The position numbers and the translations under genes were made by a program. Of a DNA stretch of 64,000 bases, positions 29,030-40,709 are shown in pieces. Origin of the DNA: Cherax quadricarinatus (lineage: Eukaryota > Arthropoda > Malacostraca > Decapoda > Parastacidae); NCBI RefSeq assembly GCF_038502225.1, contig NC_091292.1, positions 101,844,664 to 101,908,663 on the forward strand, written 5' to 3'. Each line of letters starts with the position of its first letter. The first letter of the stretch is position 1. The notes under the pieces are model-generated. The model did not search any database. It worked only from the letters and a program-made list of their open reading frames with translations, and was not told the origin of the DNA.

Positions 29030-29215
29030 TAGAGGGTGAGAGTGGATATGTAGTGTGCAAGCTGTGTTGTGTGGTACTGTGCCTCTCTCCAACTGTTTCC
29101 ACAACACAGCTAGCAGTGCTGGGCCAGGGCCACCCTCCTGGACAACAGTCATCACACCCAACTCTCTTACCGAACAGCCACAAGTCTTTTCCAACCCACC
29201 AACCACTGACATAAA
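29030..29215. other. GC-richer patch, possible exon or old repeat
   Basis: Short GC-richer stretch in AT-rich DNA. On the plus strand a T-run and CACTCACAAATAG precede it, like a splice acceptor, and an open frame covers it on both strands. No family is recognised and neither frame is compelling. Confidence 0.2.
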
Positions 29216-29429
29216 TATTTAACTTACAATTCTTGACTAATCTTTACCAAACATATGAGTTCTTTATACAATCATAAAATAAACATTGGAAGAGGAAGTC
29301 ATTGTTCCTAAGTAATTAACTAGTTCCACAATGACAATGTCATAAGTGCAGAATCTCGTAAGTTGGAGCCCTACTTTTCTTTTCTGTTTGTGGTTGCAGG
29401 GGTTGATTCTCAGATACTGACCATGCCTC

Positions 29430-29893
29430 TTAACTTGCCACTCTTCAGATTTACTCTCTCTGTCTCATCAAACCATGCCTCATACCCATACCACAGTGTT
29501 GGTACCAGAATATTCTGTATTTTTTTTTCCCCTTTATACATAATCTTTCCACAGGTACGTCCATACACCACCCGCCTTATTTTCCCTCATCTATTCTAAG
29601 ATTCACCTTATATCTCATAGACCAGTCTTCTGAGATCCACTCCTAAATATCTAATTACATCCACTTCTTCCATGCTCCCTCCCTCCAGTCTGATATTCAG
29701 TCTATCATTGCCTACACTTTTTGTTACCCCTCATCACCTTGCTCTTTTCTATGTTCACCTTTAATTTTCTTCTTTTACATACCCTCCCAAATTCATCCAT
29801 CAGCCTTTGTAATTTGCCTCCAGACTCCCCTAAAAGAACTGTCATCAGCAAAGAACAACTGATATAACTCCTACTTTGTATCAGATCCAACAT
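29430..29893 (-). pseudogene. RTE-type reverse transcriptase relic
   Basis: The minus strand carries a decayed FADDTVLL equivalent (LLMTVLLGESG), then KLQRLMDEFGRVCKRRKLK and VNIEKSKVMR, and further on blocks equivalent to the YLG and leading-to-YG regions (the complement near 29480-29500 reads as a decayed YGYEAWF-type motif). It belongs to the same clade as copies B-F but is much older. Confidence 0.7.
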
Positions 29894-29910
29894 CTTTCAA
29901 TCTATCCTTG

Positions 29911-30003
29911 ATGAAAGTAAAGACACGTGCAACATCTGGTTATCTTTATTGTAGACATTTCACCATCCAGTGGCTTATCAATACAGATTCAGGACATAAT
30001 TAG
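29911..30003 (-). mobile_element. Fragment of the 417-bp oligomer family
   Basis: Matches 13947-14040: GACACGTGCAACATCTGG, TCTTTATTGTAGACATTTC, CCATCCAGTGGC and ATACAGATTC. A further diverged piece at 30664-30780 corresponds to the next part of the unit (GAGGTAATCAGTCTATCAGC). The two may be one old insertion split by 30004-30663. Confidence 0.65.
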
Positions 30004-30019
30004 ATGACTGGTTCTCTTT

Positions 30020-30210
30020 GAAAACTTCCATTCTTGGGTGAGCAAACACATGTAGAAGTCTTGGCAGATATTCTTGGGTGGGTGCATACATGTAGAAGTC
30101 TCTGCAGACATTCTTTGGTGGATGTATACATGTAGAAGTCTCTGCAGACATTCTTTGGTGGATGCATACATGTAGAAGTCTCTGCAGACATTATCGGGTG
30201 GGTAGGTACC
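30020..30210. repeat. 40-bp minisatellite, about 4-5 units
   Basis: TGTAGAAGTC recurs at 30051, 30091, 30131 and 30171, exactly 40 bases apart, with units of the form CATACATGTAGAAGTCTCTG then CAGACATTCTTTGGTGGATG. Confidence 0.9.
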
Positions 30211-30663
30211 TCACCTAGGGCTACCTCTTTGCAGCTAATTCTTCTCATAAAGCAGTTTGTGGTATGTTGTACTACATATTATATGCCTTGATACTGAAGG
30301 GCTCATCATCTGAATAATTTGGACTACTATGCCCTTGGATCAAACCTGATTACCTACTGTTGCATAAGTCCTAGAAGTTTAGCACTTCCCATGAGTATTA
30401 TAATAATGCACTCGCATATTTTTAATGTATTCATAATTTTGGCATTTTTTTTTTTAACCACCAAGGTGGCTGCAAGGACTAAAATAAACTTTTAAGTCCC
30501 ATATTTGACATCTCTGGGGATGCTTTTGTAACTGATAATTAATATTTTAACCTCTTATAATATAAAATTTTTATTGTTTGCTTGTTTAAAAAGGGTTTGT
30601 ACTTGTGGAAATTTTAACCTGTGGAAATAGCATTTAATGCAAAGGTTATTTGAAGGTGTTGAA

Positions 30664-30780
30664 ACTGAAGACAGAAGAAGGCGAGGTAATCAGTCTATCA
30701 GCCTAGATGAGTGCATTCACTGTAGTCTTGATGAATTTGAAGCACAGGCAGGAAGGTGGTCTTTTACAGTATTGCTGAAT
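30664..30780 (-). mobile_element. Diverged piece of the 417-bp oligomer family
   Basis: GAAGACAGAAGAAGGCGAGG, TAATCAGTCTATCAGCC, GTGCATTCACTGTAG, GGCAGGAAGGTGGTCTTTTA follow the order of unit positions 14041-14160 in the clear insertion. Confidence 0.5.
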
Positions 30781-31334
30781 GACCTTTGCTCCAAGCACAC
30801 TTAAAAGTTGTCAGCAATTCCTTTCAGCATGATGGAGAGGTTGAAAAATTTACTATCCTCATGGTAATGCTTCCATAGGAAACCAGTGTCATATAGTCCA
30901 CTTTATGTATAATTTACACAGATTATATACTGAACTCTTCATAAAGTATTCCTAATTTGTAAGGGCTTCTATATCCTATGGAGATATTTATTTCACAAAA
31001 TTTCCAGTTTTAAAACACTTCTTATTCTTGACTTCCTTGTCAGGTGCATTTAGTTACAATGTGTTTAAGCTCAGTAAATGACCTGATTTTTTTTTTTATA
31101 GCACATTTGCTTAATATGAAAATGTTTGCATTTACCACTTGCAGTTTATGAAAATTAATCTTAATTGGCATAATTCTCTAATATGTATATGAACAAGTAA
31201 GTTGTATATGTTTCATGAATTATTTTGATAAACAAGTTTTATATGTAGTGTTAATAGCATTAAATAACTGCATTTATTTTATGCTTAATCATGTGATTAT
31301 TTCAGTTTAAACATAATGTCTCAGATTTTAATTA

Positions 31335-31830
31335 CAGAGGAACCTCTGCTTAAGAGTTTAATTCGTTCCGTGACCTTCCTCGTAACCCGATCTGCTCATG
31401 TGCTGAGTCAGTTTTCCTCATTTAAATTAATTGAAATGCCATTAATCCAGTCCAGCAGAATTCCTGCTCCAGGAGGCAGGACAAAATACTTCAATATAAT
31501 GCTAATATCAACTCTACGGCTTATCTATCACAATTCATCTAATGTGACACCATAAACAATATAAATACGTAACATAGAAACCAGCACACCTCGCTGTGTT
31601 TATCTATGATTTCATGCTTTAACTTCCATGGACATCATCCTCTTTTTCTTCTCAGCACTGTCCTTTGCACTTACTTTCTTAGGACCCATGGTTAGAAAAA
31701 AGAAATTTGGTAAAATAGCTGCACAAAACTTAAGCAAAACACAAGAGAAATCCTTCCACCACGAGGCAAGCACATGCACTGGTGATGGTGAGCGTTGTTG
31801 TGGTATTTACTGTGCCATCTAGTGGTGGCA
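31335..31830 (-). mobile_element. Tigger-like remnant
   Basis: The left end reads CAGAGGAACCTCTGCTTAAG after TA (31333-31334). On the minus strand, ATGGGTCCTAAGAAAGTAAG (31691-31672) reads MGPKKVSAKD, a Tigger-type transposase start. The opposite terminal repeat is not clear. The right boundary is approximate, at the start of an ATT microsatellite (31843-31907). Confidence 0.55.
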
Positions 31831-31842
31831 TTCTCAAGCTCG

Positions 31843-31907
31843 CGTGTTATTATAGTAGTATTATTATAAATACTATTATTATAGTATTATTATTACGTAT
31901 ATTATTA
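31843..31907. repeat. (ATT)n/(TAT)n microsatellite
   Basis: Tandem TATTATTA-type repeat just before the next Tigger element. Confidence 0.85.
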
Positions 31908-32315
31908 TACAGTAGACCCCCGGTTTTCGTAATTAATACTTCTGTTGAAGACTCTTGTTGGTGAGTAGTATTTATTTGTAGTCCCAGAGGGACTACATCC
32001 CAGTGTATACCTACCGGCTACATACACTGCGGCCTACAGCCACATTATTACCATTGATTTACCACATTCACTGAGTTTAATCGTCATTGCCATTGCTCTT
32101 TAATCGTCATTGTCATTGCTCCCCTCTGTTCTCGTCGGTGGTACAGTACAGGTCTGAGTGTGCCGCTCACACAACCTCCCACACACCCATCCTGAGGCAG
32201 TGTCATTTTGTTTGTAGTTGAGTGAACATTACTCTGCGAGCTGATACGAATTATTTCGTAATAATTCATTGTTTCTTGCACTTGTTTATTGTGTGTGTCT
32301 GCTAAATAAGCCACC

Positions 32316-32430
32316 ATGGGCCCAAACAAAGCTTCTAGTGCCAATCCTTTGGTAAGGAAGGAGAGAAACACGAAAGAATTAAAGGAAAAGTTTGTAGAAA
32401 AATACAAAAGCAGCGGTGGTACAGGGTGGT
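32316..32430 (+). pseudogene. Tigger transposase N-terminal remnant
   Basis: MGPNKASSANPLVRKERNTK continues ELKEKFVEKYKSS before running into the minisatellite and a stop. Only the first residues of the DNA-binding region remain. Confidence 0.7.
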
Positions 32431-32570
32431 AGTGGTTGTGACGGTGGTAGAGGTTGTGATGGTGGTACAGGGTGGCAGTGGTTGTGATGGTGGTACAGGG
32501 TGGTAGCATTTGTGATGGTGGTAGTGGTAGAGGGTGGTAGTGGTTGTGATGGAGGTACAGGGTAGAGCTG
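32411..32570. repeat. GGT-rich minisatellite, 27-30-bp units
   Basis: Repeats of GTGGTTGTGATGGTGGTACA with GGGTGGTA, five to six imperfect units, replacing the missing middle of the transposon. Confidence 0.8.
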
Positions 32571-33074
32571 CAAGAGCTCTCCTCTCCCCTCCTCCCATCT
32601 TCCATACACCAACAAGTCTTCAGTAAAGGTAAGTGTCACGTTATTATTGTTTAATACTTGATTTCTCATTCTTTTGTGTGAATAGTGTTGGTGGTCTCTG
32701 CTGCCGCCTTCACTACCACTAATATGTACAGCTTCTCTCAGTGGCCCTTATAAACCCAACATCATCATCATCATCACCACCACTTATTCCTCACATACGT
32801 AATGACATATTTTATTCATTCTAGAGTATATATCATGTTTCTATGTTATTAGCATTGTGTATTATGTCATACTAGATGAGTTGTGATAGGTAAATAAGCC
32901 ATGGAATATAGTTCTCTATAAAATGTATCTTTTGTTTATACTTTCGGATGTCTGAAATGGATTAATTGGATTTACATTATTTCCTATGGGGAAAATGGTT
33001 TCTGTTTTAGTCGATTTCACATTTCATCGGACTCTCTGGAACGAATTAACAACGAAAAGGAAGGGTCCACTGTA

Positions 33075-33715
33075 TAAGGCATAAAGTTTTGTCCACCAGT
33101 CACCTGTGTTGAATGTAATCTGGCCAAACTGACATTGTCTGTAATCAATCACCTGACTAATAAACATTTAAGAATTTTGGCACTTGACAGAGCAGAATGT
33201 TCTACAAAATAGGATTTGTAGCACTTTCCTTTTTTTTTTTTATAATTACCACAGTTACCTAATTTGCATACATCATTACACTTGTTTTCCATTCTTATCG
33301 AGTTAGGATGCTTATGGCCTTCAGAATACATTATGCTTTATATTAAGTTGCAAACCCACACGGGTTATTCAGTGTAAGGAGTGATGGAGGTTTGATTATC
33401 CATCTGTTAATTGCAAGATGGGTATGCTACTTAACTGTACTCATAGCATTTCTCTGGAGATGAAGCTTGAGAACATACATTGCCAGTCACATCAGATCCC
33501 CCTAAATCCCTCGAAATACAGAAGTTGTTTACACCACCAAGTGATGTACAGTAGGATTGCCATACACATGGAAAAAAAAACAAGTCATGCTCAAATGTGC
33601 TGTGGAGGCTATTATAGAAGACTGCTGAATGCCTAGAAAATACAAAATTCCTTACAAATCAGCAGCATGGGTAAATCAACAGTACATGTTCATAAGTAAA
33701 AAGTAGTGTTAAACC
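33075..33715. other. No feature recognised
   Basis: AT-rich sequence between the Tigger element and the I-type LINE. No exon or repeat could be assigned. Confidence 0.5.
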
Positions 33716-34446
33716 TTGTAACGACCTCCTCTTCAAGGGGGGTTCCTTGGCGTGGTGAAGAGGCTCTTGGTCTGAGGAATTAGACCTGTCAGTCTCCTTC
33801 CTCAGACCGAACCTAATTACCCCCCAATCCCCCCTTCCCTATCCCATCCTCCCCCTTTTCCTTTCCTCCTCCCCACCCCTCCCTTTTGCCCTTCTTCTTT
33901 TTGGCCTTCGGGATTTTTCCCACAGGCACACTAGTTCATAGGTAGGGGGAAGGGTACCGGGGTCCATCCAATTCCGTTGAGGTTCTTGGCGGTGGCGTAG
34001 TTTGCCGTGGGATCTGGATCGCCTGGGGATGTCCCGATCCCTCTCCAGTATCCCGGAGGGTGGCTTTGGGTGTCTTTCAGGCAACGAGTGTATCTCTGGA
34101 AGCCACCTTTCGGATTCCAGGGGTGGTGGCTGAAGGAGGTATGCTTTGTGGTGGATATCCGACCGCCCTCTCTTTTGTCCACCGAGGTAGCTCGGCAGAT
34201 GTGAGGTTGCTATCCCGGATTGCTGGTTTACTGGCATGAAGGGTAGGGTATGGCACGGGTTCCATGCTGCATCTGCGCTACTTGTGGTGCTGAGGTCCTC
34301 TTGGGCGCGGAGGGAGATTTCTGGCCCTTTCATTCCTCCTAGGAACTATCCCTCCCTGGTCCCCCCTTTTTTTATTCTTTTTTTTTTTCTTTTTTTTTCT
34401 TTTCTTTTTTTTTTCTTAAAAACAAAAAGAAAGAAGTAACCAAACA

Positions 34447-36366
34447 ATGGAGTCCCAAATCCATGACCCCGCTACCCCCGGGCCCCTTATTGTTACCGCA
34501 CCCTGTTCTGGTCTCGCCTCGTCTTTTGGCCACTCTTTGGACACTCCTAAGGCCCCTGTAACTCTTGCTGGTGCTGTTTCCTCACCCGCTTCAGGTACCA
34601 GGGCTTCCACTGACTCCTTCGACTTGTCCGACCTCCGCTCTCCTTTGACTATGCTTCTGGCCTCTCCCTCTATGGTGCGACGATTTTCGATTTGCCAGCC
34701 CGTCTCACGTCAGACCGACTCTGGTCCCACTTCTAAATGCCAACGACAATCTCCTGACGATGTTATTTCATTACCTTCCCATTCTACTCGGAAAAGACCG
34801 ACACGTCATGCACTCCCTCTCCACACTCAGTTTCGGACCACACAATGGACTAAATTCTTTACTTTACGACCAACTTCTTCTACTGCCTATCTTTCTGACC
34901 ATAGTATTGGCAAAGCGCTCCTACACCACGTTGGTAGAGATATTTCCTTTCATGCTCTTAAGAGTGGTACGCACATCATCACAGTCCAGAATTCTACCCA
35001 AGCTCATGATCTTTCTCTTCTTTCACATATCGATACTATTCCTATCACTATCGAAAAACATCATTCCCTCAATTCTTGTAGTGGTACTGTTATTCTGCCC
35101 CATACAGAATTTCCAGACATGTGGCAATGACATTCTCGAACAGTTGGAACTCCAAGATCTCCCAATTCTCAAGGTAGACATTTATGTTCTTCCTGCCCGT
35201 GGGCGAAGACGATACCCTTGCAATGTGGCTCGTTTAACTTTTGACAGCCGTGAACTCCCATCCTCTGTTTATGTAGCTGGACGTCGGTTACAAGTTCGGA
35301 AGGTGATCCTTGCACCGCAACAGTGTAGGAATTGCTGGTAATTTGGCCACTCAGCAAAATATTGCAGATCTATAGTCAAATGCCCAGTCTGTGGTGCCGA
35401 TGACCATTCTAATACTACATCTTGCAGTCGACCTCCCTCTTGCCTTAATTGTCATGAGGCTCACCCTTCATACTCTTGCCATTGCCAGGTCTACTTAAAT
35501 GAGCGGGAAATTTGTTGCCTCAGAGGCAGAAGGTCTCCCTTATGCTATGGCAGTTTCTCATCTCCGCCTCCAAGGGAGACTACCCCGTGTTTCTTATTCT
35601 CGTGTTTCAAAACGTCCCCCCAATTCTGGGGTCCCATCTTCTGCAGCCTCCTCTGTGGTTGCCAGTCCCATAGTCACTCCTGTATCTAATTCTTTTGCTG
35701 TCCTGGGCTCAGACGTCCCTACTTCAACACCTCAGTCTGTCCTCACTTCTTCGTGTTCTCCCTCACAAACCCCAGTATCGACAAGACCTCGTACGACACC
35801 TCCTCCCAATCGTCCCTCTACTTCTCAGAGGTCCAACAAATCTCCTTTAACCCCTTCATCCACCTCCACATTTTACCTTCCCGATCTCTGTACCTAGGTC
35901 TTCCCCTTTCACTGGCTCCGTTACAAGTGTGGAGGCTCATCCTCCTCCTCGTACTGTGCCTTCCTCCCCTGTCCCCTCCCAAGTTTCTTCCTTTTCTGCC
36001 ACCTCCCGGGTTTCTGCCTCTTCTGTCCCCTCCCACACTTCTCCAGTTCCCTCCACCCTTTTGCTCCCCCCCCTCCCTCCTACCTTGGTACAGTCCATTA
36101 CAGCTCCGAACTTTACTCAAACTCCTTCTCCTTCCATCTCCAATATTGTCTCCCATACGACATCTCTGAACTCTGAAACACTTGAAGCAATCTCTGAATG
36201 TATTGCAGAGATCAAACCATCAATGGGCACTGATCCACCCTCTGTTCCTTCACTTTCCTCTTCTCCATCTGCGCAACTCCTTTCTTCACAATGCACCGTT
36301 CCTTCGCTACTTGAACGTTTTCCTTTGCCACCGCATGTGGACTCTTCTAACCCTTCTAGTCCATAG
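34447..36366 (+). pseudogene. I-type LINE ORF1 (gag-like, CCHC), copy 1
   Basis: Starts MESQIHDPATPGP with a Ser/Pro/Thr-rich N-terminus, then an RNA-binding middle (TQWTKFFTLRPTSSTAYLSD). Breaks: a frameshift near 35095, an in-frame TAA at 35339-35341 in the first zinc knuckle (CRNCW then FGHSAKYC), and a shift near 35500. The knuckles are visible: C-x2-C-x4-H-x4-C, then CPVCGADDHSNTTSC and CLNCHEAHPSYSCHC. The C-terminal half is Pro/Ser-rich, ending at the stop near 36366. Gag-like ORF1 packages LINE RNA. Confidence 0.82.
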
Positions 36367-36410
36367 GTACCCTTACCTGCGGATATCAGGTATCTTTATC
36401 ATTGCCAATC

Positions 36411-39400
36411 ATGGCCTCTTTACAGTGGAATATTCGTGGCCTCGGGGGTAATCGGGGTGAGCGTCAAATGTTGCTCTCCCAGTTTTCCCCTGTTGGTGTT
36501 TGCTTACAGGAACCAAAATTACACTCTGCCGTTATCTATCCCATCTCAGGCTATAATTTATTGTATTCTTCGGATCCTTTTCCTGATGGGACCTTTAATG
36601 AAAGTGCCCTTCTTCTACGCACTGATATTCCGTACCGTCGGCTAGTTGTTCATACTTCGCTGCATTGCACAGCAGCCCATATCCACTTGCATAGGTGGTA
36701 TACACTCTGTTCTTTGTATCTCTCTCCTTCTCGGGCATTATCTCTCCCGGATATTGCCTTTCTTGTTTCGTCATTACCGCCATCACTTCTATTACTTGGC
36801 GATTTTAATGCCCATCATTTCCTCTGGGGGGGTCTCACTGTGATTCCCGTGGCATTCAGTTAGAGGCTTTTCTTGCCACCCACCCCCTCCATGTTTTAAA
36901 TACAGGTACTCACACCCATTTTGATCCTCGGACTCATACTCTCTCTTGCATCAATCTCTCAGTCTGCTCTTCCTCCGCCGCATTAGACTTCACCTGGTCT
37001 CTTCTCCCTGAATTTACATGACAGCGATCATTTCCCAATCATTCTTACTTCCCCTTCATATTCATCACCTCTTCGTAGCCCACGCTGGCAATTTGATCAG
37101 GCAAATTAGAACCTTTTGCTCACAACTAACTGTTTTTAGTGAGGTTCCTTCTTCATCCTCCATTGATGAGCATATACACCTCTTCTCATCCTCCGCTTTA
37201 ACCGCAGCTTCTCATTCTATACCCCAAACTTCAGGCTGGCATTCTCAGAAATGTGTGCCTTGGTGGTCTCCTGCTGGTGCTCGTGCAGTATGTTTGAAAC
37301 ATGCTGTGTGGGGCAGGTACCGGTACAATAGAACCACGGAGAGACTTCTTGATTTTAAGCAGAAGCGTGCGATCGCTCGCCGTGTCATCCATGACGCTAA
37401 ATACACTTGCTGGCGAGATTGTCTCCACCATCACCTCTGCTTCCTCTATGAGTGCAGTCTGGAAAAAAGTACGAAAACTGAGTGGTAAATATTCTCCTGA
37501 CCCAGCTCCTGTTCTGCGGGTTGCCGGTGTTGATATAGCAAACCCACTAGATGTTGCCAATGAAATTGGCAATCATCTGGTCCATATTTCTCAGGGGCTC
37601 CATCTATGCCCCTCGTTTCTTTCCTCAAAGTCTGCCAGAGAGTTAGCACCCTTGGACTTTTCTTCTCTCAGAGAAGAACAGTATAATGTGCCTTTTACAC
37701 TTCAGGAACTGGAGGCAACACTCAGCTTGCCGATCATCGGCAGCTGGGCCCGACGACATTCATATTCGTATGCTACAACATTTACATCAGTCAGCCCTTG
37801 CAGTCCTATTACACCTTTTCAATCTTATTTGGTCACAAGGAGTTCTTCCACAGCTGTGGAAATCTGCCATTGTTCTCCCTTTCCGCAAACTGGGTACTAC
37901 GGGACATGAAGCCTCCCACTATCGTCCCATTGCTCTTACCAGTGCAGTTTGCAAAGTGATGGAACACCTGGTAAATAGACGTATAGTGTGGTATTTAGAC
38001 ACACAACAGTCTCTCCACTCGTCAATACGGCTTTCGTAAGGGCCATTCTACCATAGACCCCTTACTACACTTGGATACGTATGTTCGTAATGCCTTTGCG
38101 AATAACCACTCAGTTATTGCCATATTTTTTGACCTTGAGAAGGCATATGACACAACTTGGAGGTATAATATTCTGGCCCAAGCCCACTCCTTAGGCCTCC
38201 GAGGCAATCTACCATCCTACCAACTAACAGACATTTCCGTGTTCGGGTTAATAATGTGCTCTCCCCAGACTTTATCCAAGCTGAAGGTGTCCCCCAGGGA
38301 TGTGTTCTGAGCACAAGACTTTTTCTCCTTGCTATAAATGATTTGGCCTCTAGTCTTCCATCCAATATTTGGTCATCACTCTATGTTGATGACTTCGCTA
38401 TTGCCTGTGCAGGCGCTGACTGTCACCTCATTACAGTTTCTCTCCAGCATGCGGTCGACCGTGTTTCAAATTGGGCCACCACACATGGGTTTAAATTGTC
38501 CAGCACCAAAACTCATCAAATTACTTTCACTAGACGCTCTGTCATCTCTGATCATCCTTTGTACCTCTATGGCACCCGTATCCCTGAATGTGATACAGTC
38601 AGGTTTCTAGGCCTCCTCTTTGACCATAGGTTATCCTGGAAACCTCACATTACCTCTCTGAAGACAACTTGTCACACCTGGCTGAACCTTCTTAAAACAT
38701 TTGCTCATCTTTCATGGGGAGCTGATCGTCGAACTCTCCTTCGCCTACATTCCACCCTCATTTTATCGAAACTTGACTATGATGACCAGATCTATTCAGC
38801 TGCCTCTCCTGCTACTCTATCTAGCCTCAACCCTATTCATCACCAAGGATTACGTTTATGCCTTGGTGCTTTTCGCTCTTCCCCTGTTGAGAGCCTTTAT
38901 GCAGAAGCGAACGTTCCATCCTTATCCGATTGCCGTGATGCCCATTGCCTTTGCTACTATGTACGCTCTCATGATCTCTGCAATCCTTCCATTTATAGAA
39001 TGGTCACCGATATTAGTAGACATTCTTTATTTGTTCGCCGCCTGTTTGCTCCGTCCCTTCTCTCTTCACCTACATTCACTCATCTTCTCTTCAATTTCCA
39101 CCTTTCTATGTTCATGTAGCATCTCACTTTTCCCTACTCCCCTGGGAAGTTCCAGCTGTTCGAGTCTGTTCTTTCTCACTCCCTCGCTCGAAAGCCCAAC
39201 TGTCTACGGTAGCTTCCCGCTCTTTTTCTTGACCACTTCCAATCTCATTCTCATGCCATTGCAGTGTAGTATACAGATGGCTATAAGTCTTCTGACGGCG
39301 TAGGATTCGCAGCAGTGTTTCCGGACAGCATCGTACGAGGGCATTTACTATCTTCGGCTAGTATCTTTACTGCTGAATTGTATGAAGATTGAGACACTTA

Positions 39401-40709
39401 TGCAGCATATGGGAATCTTTATTCAGGATGACGTGAAGCAGATGGAGGCGGGGTCATAGTGGTACCATCCACTAGTCGAAGTAGGTCTTCGTCCAAAGGT
39501 TGAACAAGTGTTGAAGAATTCTTTGTAACAAGATCCCATGATGCTGCAGTGTCTGACAGTTGTGATGAATGGTTTGAAAAACCGACAAGTTGAAGATTGA
39601 GACACTTATGCAGCATATGGGAATCTTTATTCAGGATGATGCTGCAGTGTCTGACAGTTGTGATGAATGGTTTGAAAAACCGACAAGTTGAAGATTGAGA
39701 CACTTATGCAGCATATGGGAATCTTTATTCTGCATAAGTGTCTTAATCTTCAACTTGTCGGTTTTTCAAACCATTCATCACAACTGTCAGACACTGCAGC
39801 ATCATGGGATCTTGTTACAAAGAATTCTTCAACACTTGTTCAACCTTTGGACGAAGACCTACTTCGACTAGTGGATGGTACCATTATGACCCCGCCTCCA
39901 TCTGCTTCACGTCTTCCTGAATAAAGATTCCCATATGCTGCATAAGTGTCTCAATCTTCAACTTGTCGGTTTTTCAAATCATTCATCACTGCTGAATTGT
40001 ATGCCATTCTTGCAGCATTTATCCGTATTGCATCTATGGCTGTGTCATCATTTGTGGTTGTCTCAGACTCCCTTAGTGCTTCACAGGCTATGCAGAAATT
40101 TGATACACCTCACCCCTTAGTCCTCCATATCCAACTTTGGCTATGCCGCATCTCTACCAAGCTAAAGATATTGTTTTTTGTTGGGTCCCTGGTCATGTTG
40201 ACGTACAGGGCAATGAACAGGCAGACACTGCTGCGCGGTCAGCAGTACATGACCTACCAGTTTCATATAGAGGTGTTCCATTTACGGACTACTTTGCTGT
40301 AATAGCTACCCACCTTCACACCCGTTGGCAACAACGTTGGTCTACTCTACTCGGTAACAAACTTCAATCTATTAAACCGAGTATAGGTTACTGGTCGTCT
40401 TCTTGTCACCAGTGCCGAGGTTGGGAGACTACTCTCTCCTGTCTCCGCATTGGCCATACTTGTCTTACTCATGGATATCTCAAGGAGAGGCGCCCTGCTC
40501 CTCTCTGTGAGAATTGTCAGGTTCCATTATCGGTCAGCCACATTCTGTTAGACTGCCCACTTTATCAACGAGCACGCAGAATTTACCTCCGTCGTCGTCT
40601 TCGCTCCACTGCTCTCTCTTTACCTTCCCTTCTCGCTGATGGACCCACCTTTCATCCGGACTCTCTCATTGACTTTTTGACAACAACTGACTTTCTTCAC
40701 AAACTCTGA
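36411..40709 (+). pseudogene. I-type LINE ORF2 (EN-RT-RNase H), copy 1
   Basis: ATG at 36411 (MASLQWNIRGLGGNRGERQM) opens the AP-type endonuclease, with LQEPK, GDFNAHH (36799-36819) and a shift in a G-run near 36828. The RT is recognisable in pieces: FFDLEKAYDTTW near 38120, GVPQGCVLS, LYVDDFAIA (YVDD, 38382-38393), FLGLLFDHRLSWKPHI. RNase H starts at YTDGYKSSDGVGFAAVF near 39280, is cut by the 603-bp insertion, and resumes FTAELYAILAAFIRIA, SDSLSA, WVPGHVDVQGNEQADTAA. The C-terminus holds an H/C-rich block (CRGWETTLSCLRIGHT) and stops at 40709. Several frameshifts make it non-functional. Confidence 0.85.
39369..40003. mobile_element. 603-bp oligomeric insertion in LINE RNase H, 16-bp TSD
   Basis: Insert 39385-39987 is flanked by ACTGCTGAATTGTATG (39369-39384 and 39988-40003). 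It contains a unit of about 209 bases in one orientation (39385-39592), an internally deleted unit (to about 39680), a partial unit, then an inverted unit from about 39731. Units share CTTGTCGGT, CAGACACTGCAGCATCATGG and AATAAAGATTCCCATATGC. The family is related to the 417-bp family (CAGACACTGCAACATCATGG, AATAAAGATATCC, GTGTCTTAACTTTCA). No ORF or known protein was identified. Confidence 0.7.

Larger units (their letters stand above)
31910..33072 (+). mobile_element. Tigger-type transposon, internally deleted
   Basis: Ends CAGTAGACCCCCGGTTTTCG and CGAAAAGGAAGGGTCCACTG, with TA at 31908-31909 and 33073-33074. It keeps the transposase start ATG at 32316 (MGPNKASSANPLVRKERNTK) and, after a minisatellite, a tail block CTCCCCTCCTCCCATCTTCC and CAACAAGTCTTCAGTAAAGG that matches the tail of the element at 25774-27047. 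The central transposase is gone. Confidence 0.85.

Noticed and set aside
29009..29214. Small ORFs on both strands in the GC-richer patch
   Set aside because: No domain, no good donor/acceptor pair; kept only as an unassigned patch.
30020..30210. CRISPR-like array
   Set aside because: The 40-bp units are contiguous with no spacers, in a eukaryotic genome; it is a minisatellite.
33839..34333. Frames of 80-160 codons in the I-type LINE 5' UTRs (also 43355-43860, 50281-50880)
   Set aside because: GC-rich UTR with no conserved frame between the copies; ORF1 starts later with an ATG shared by copies 2 and 3.
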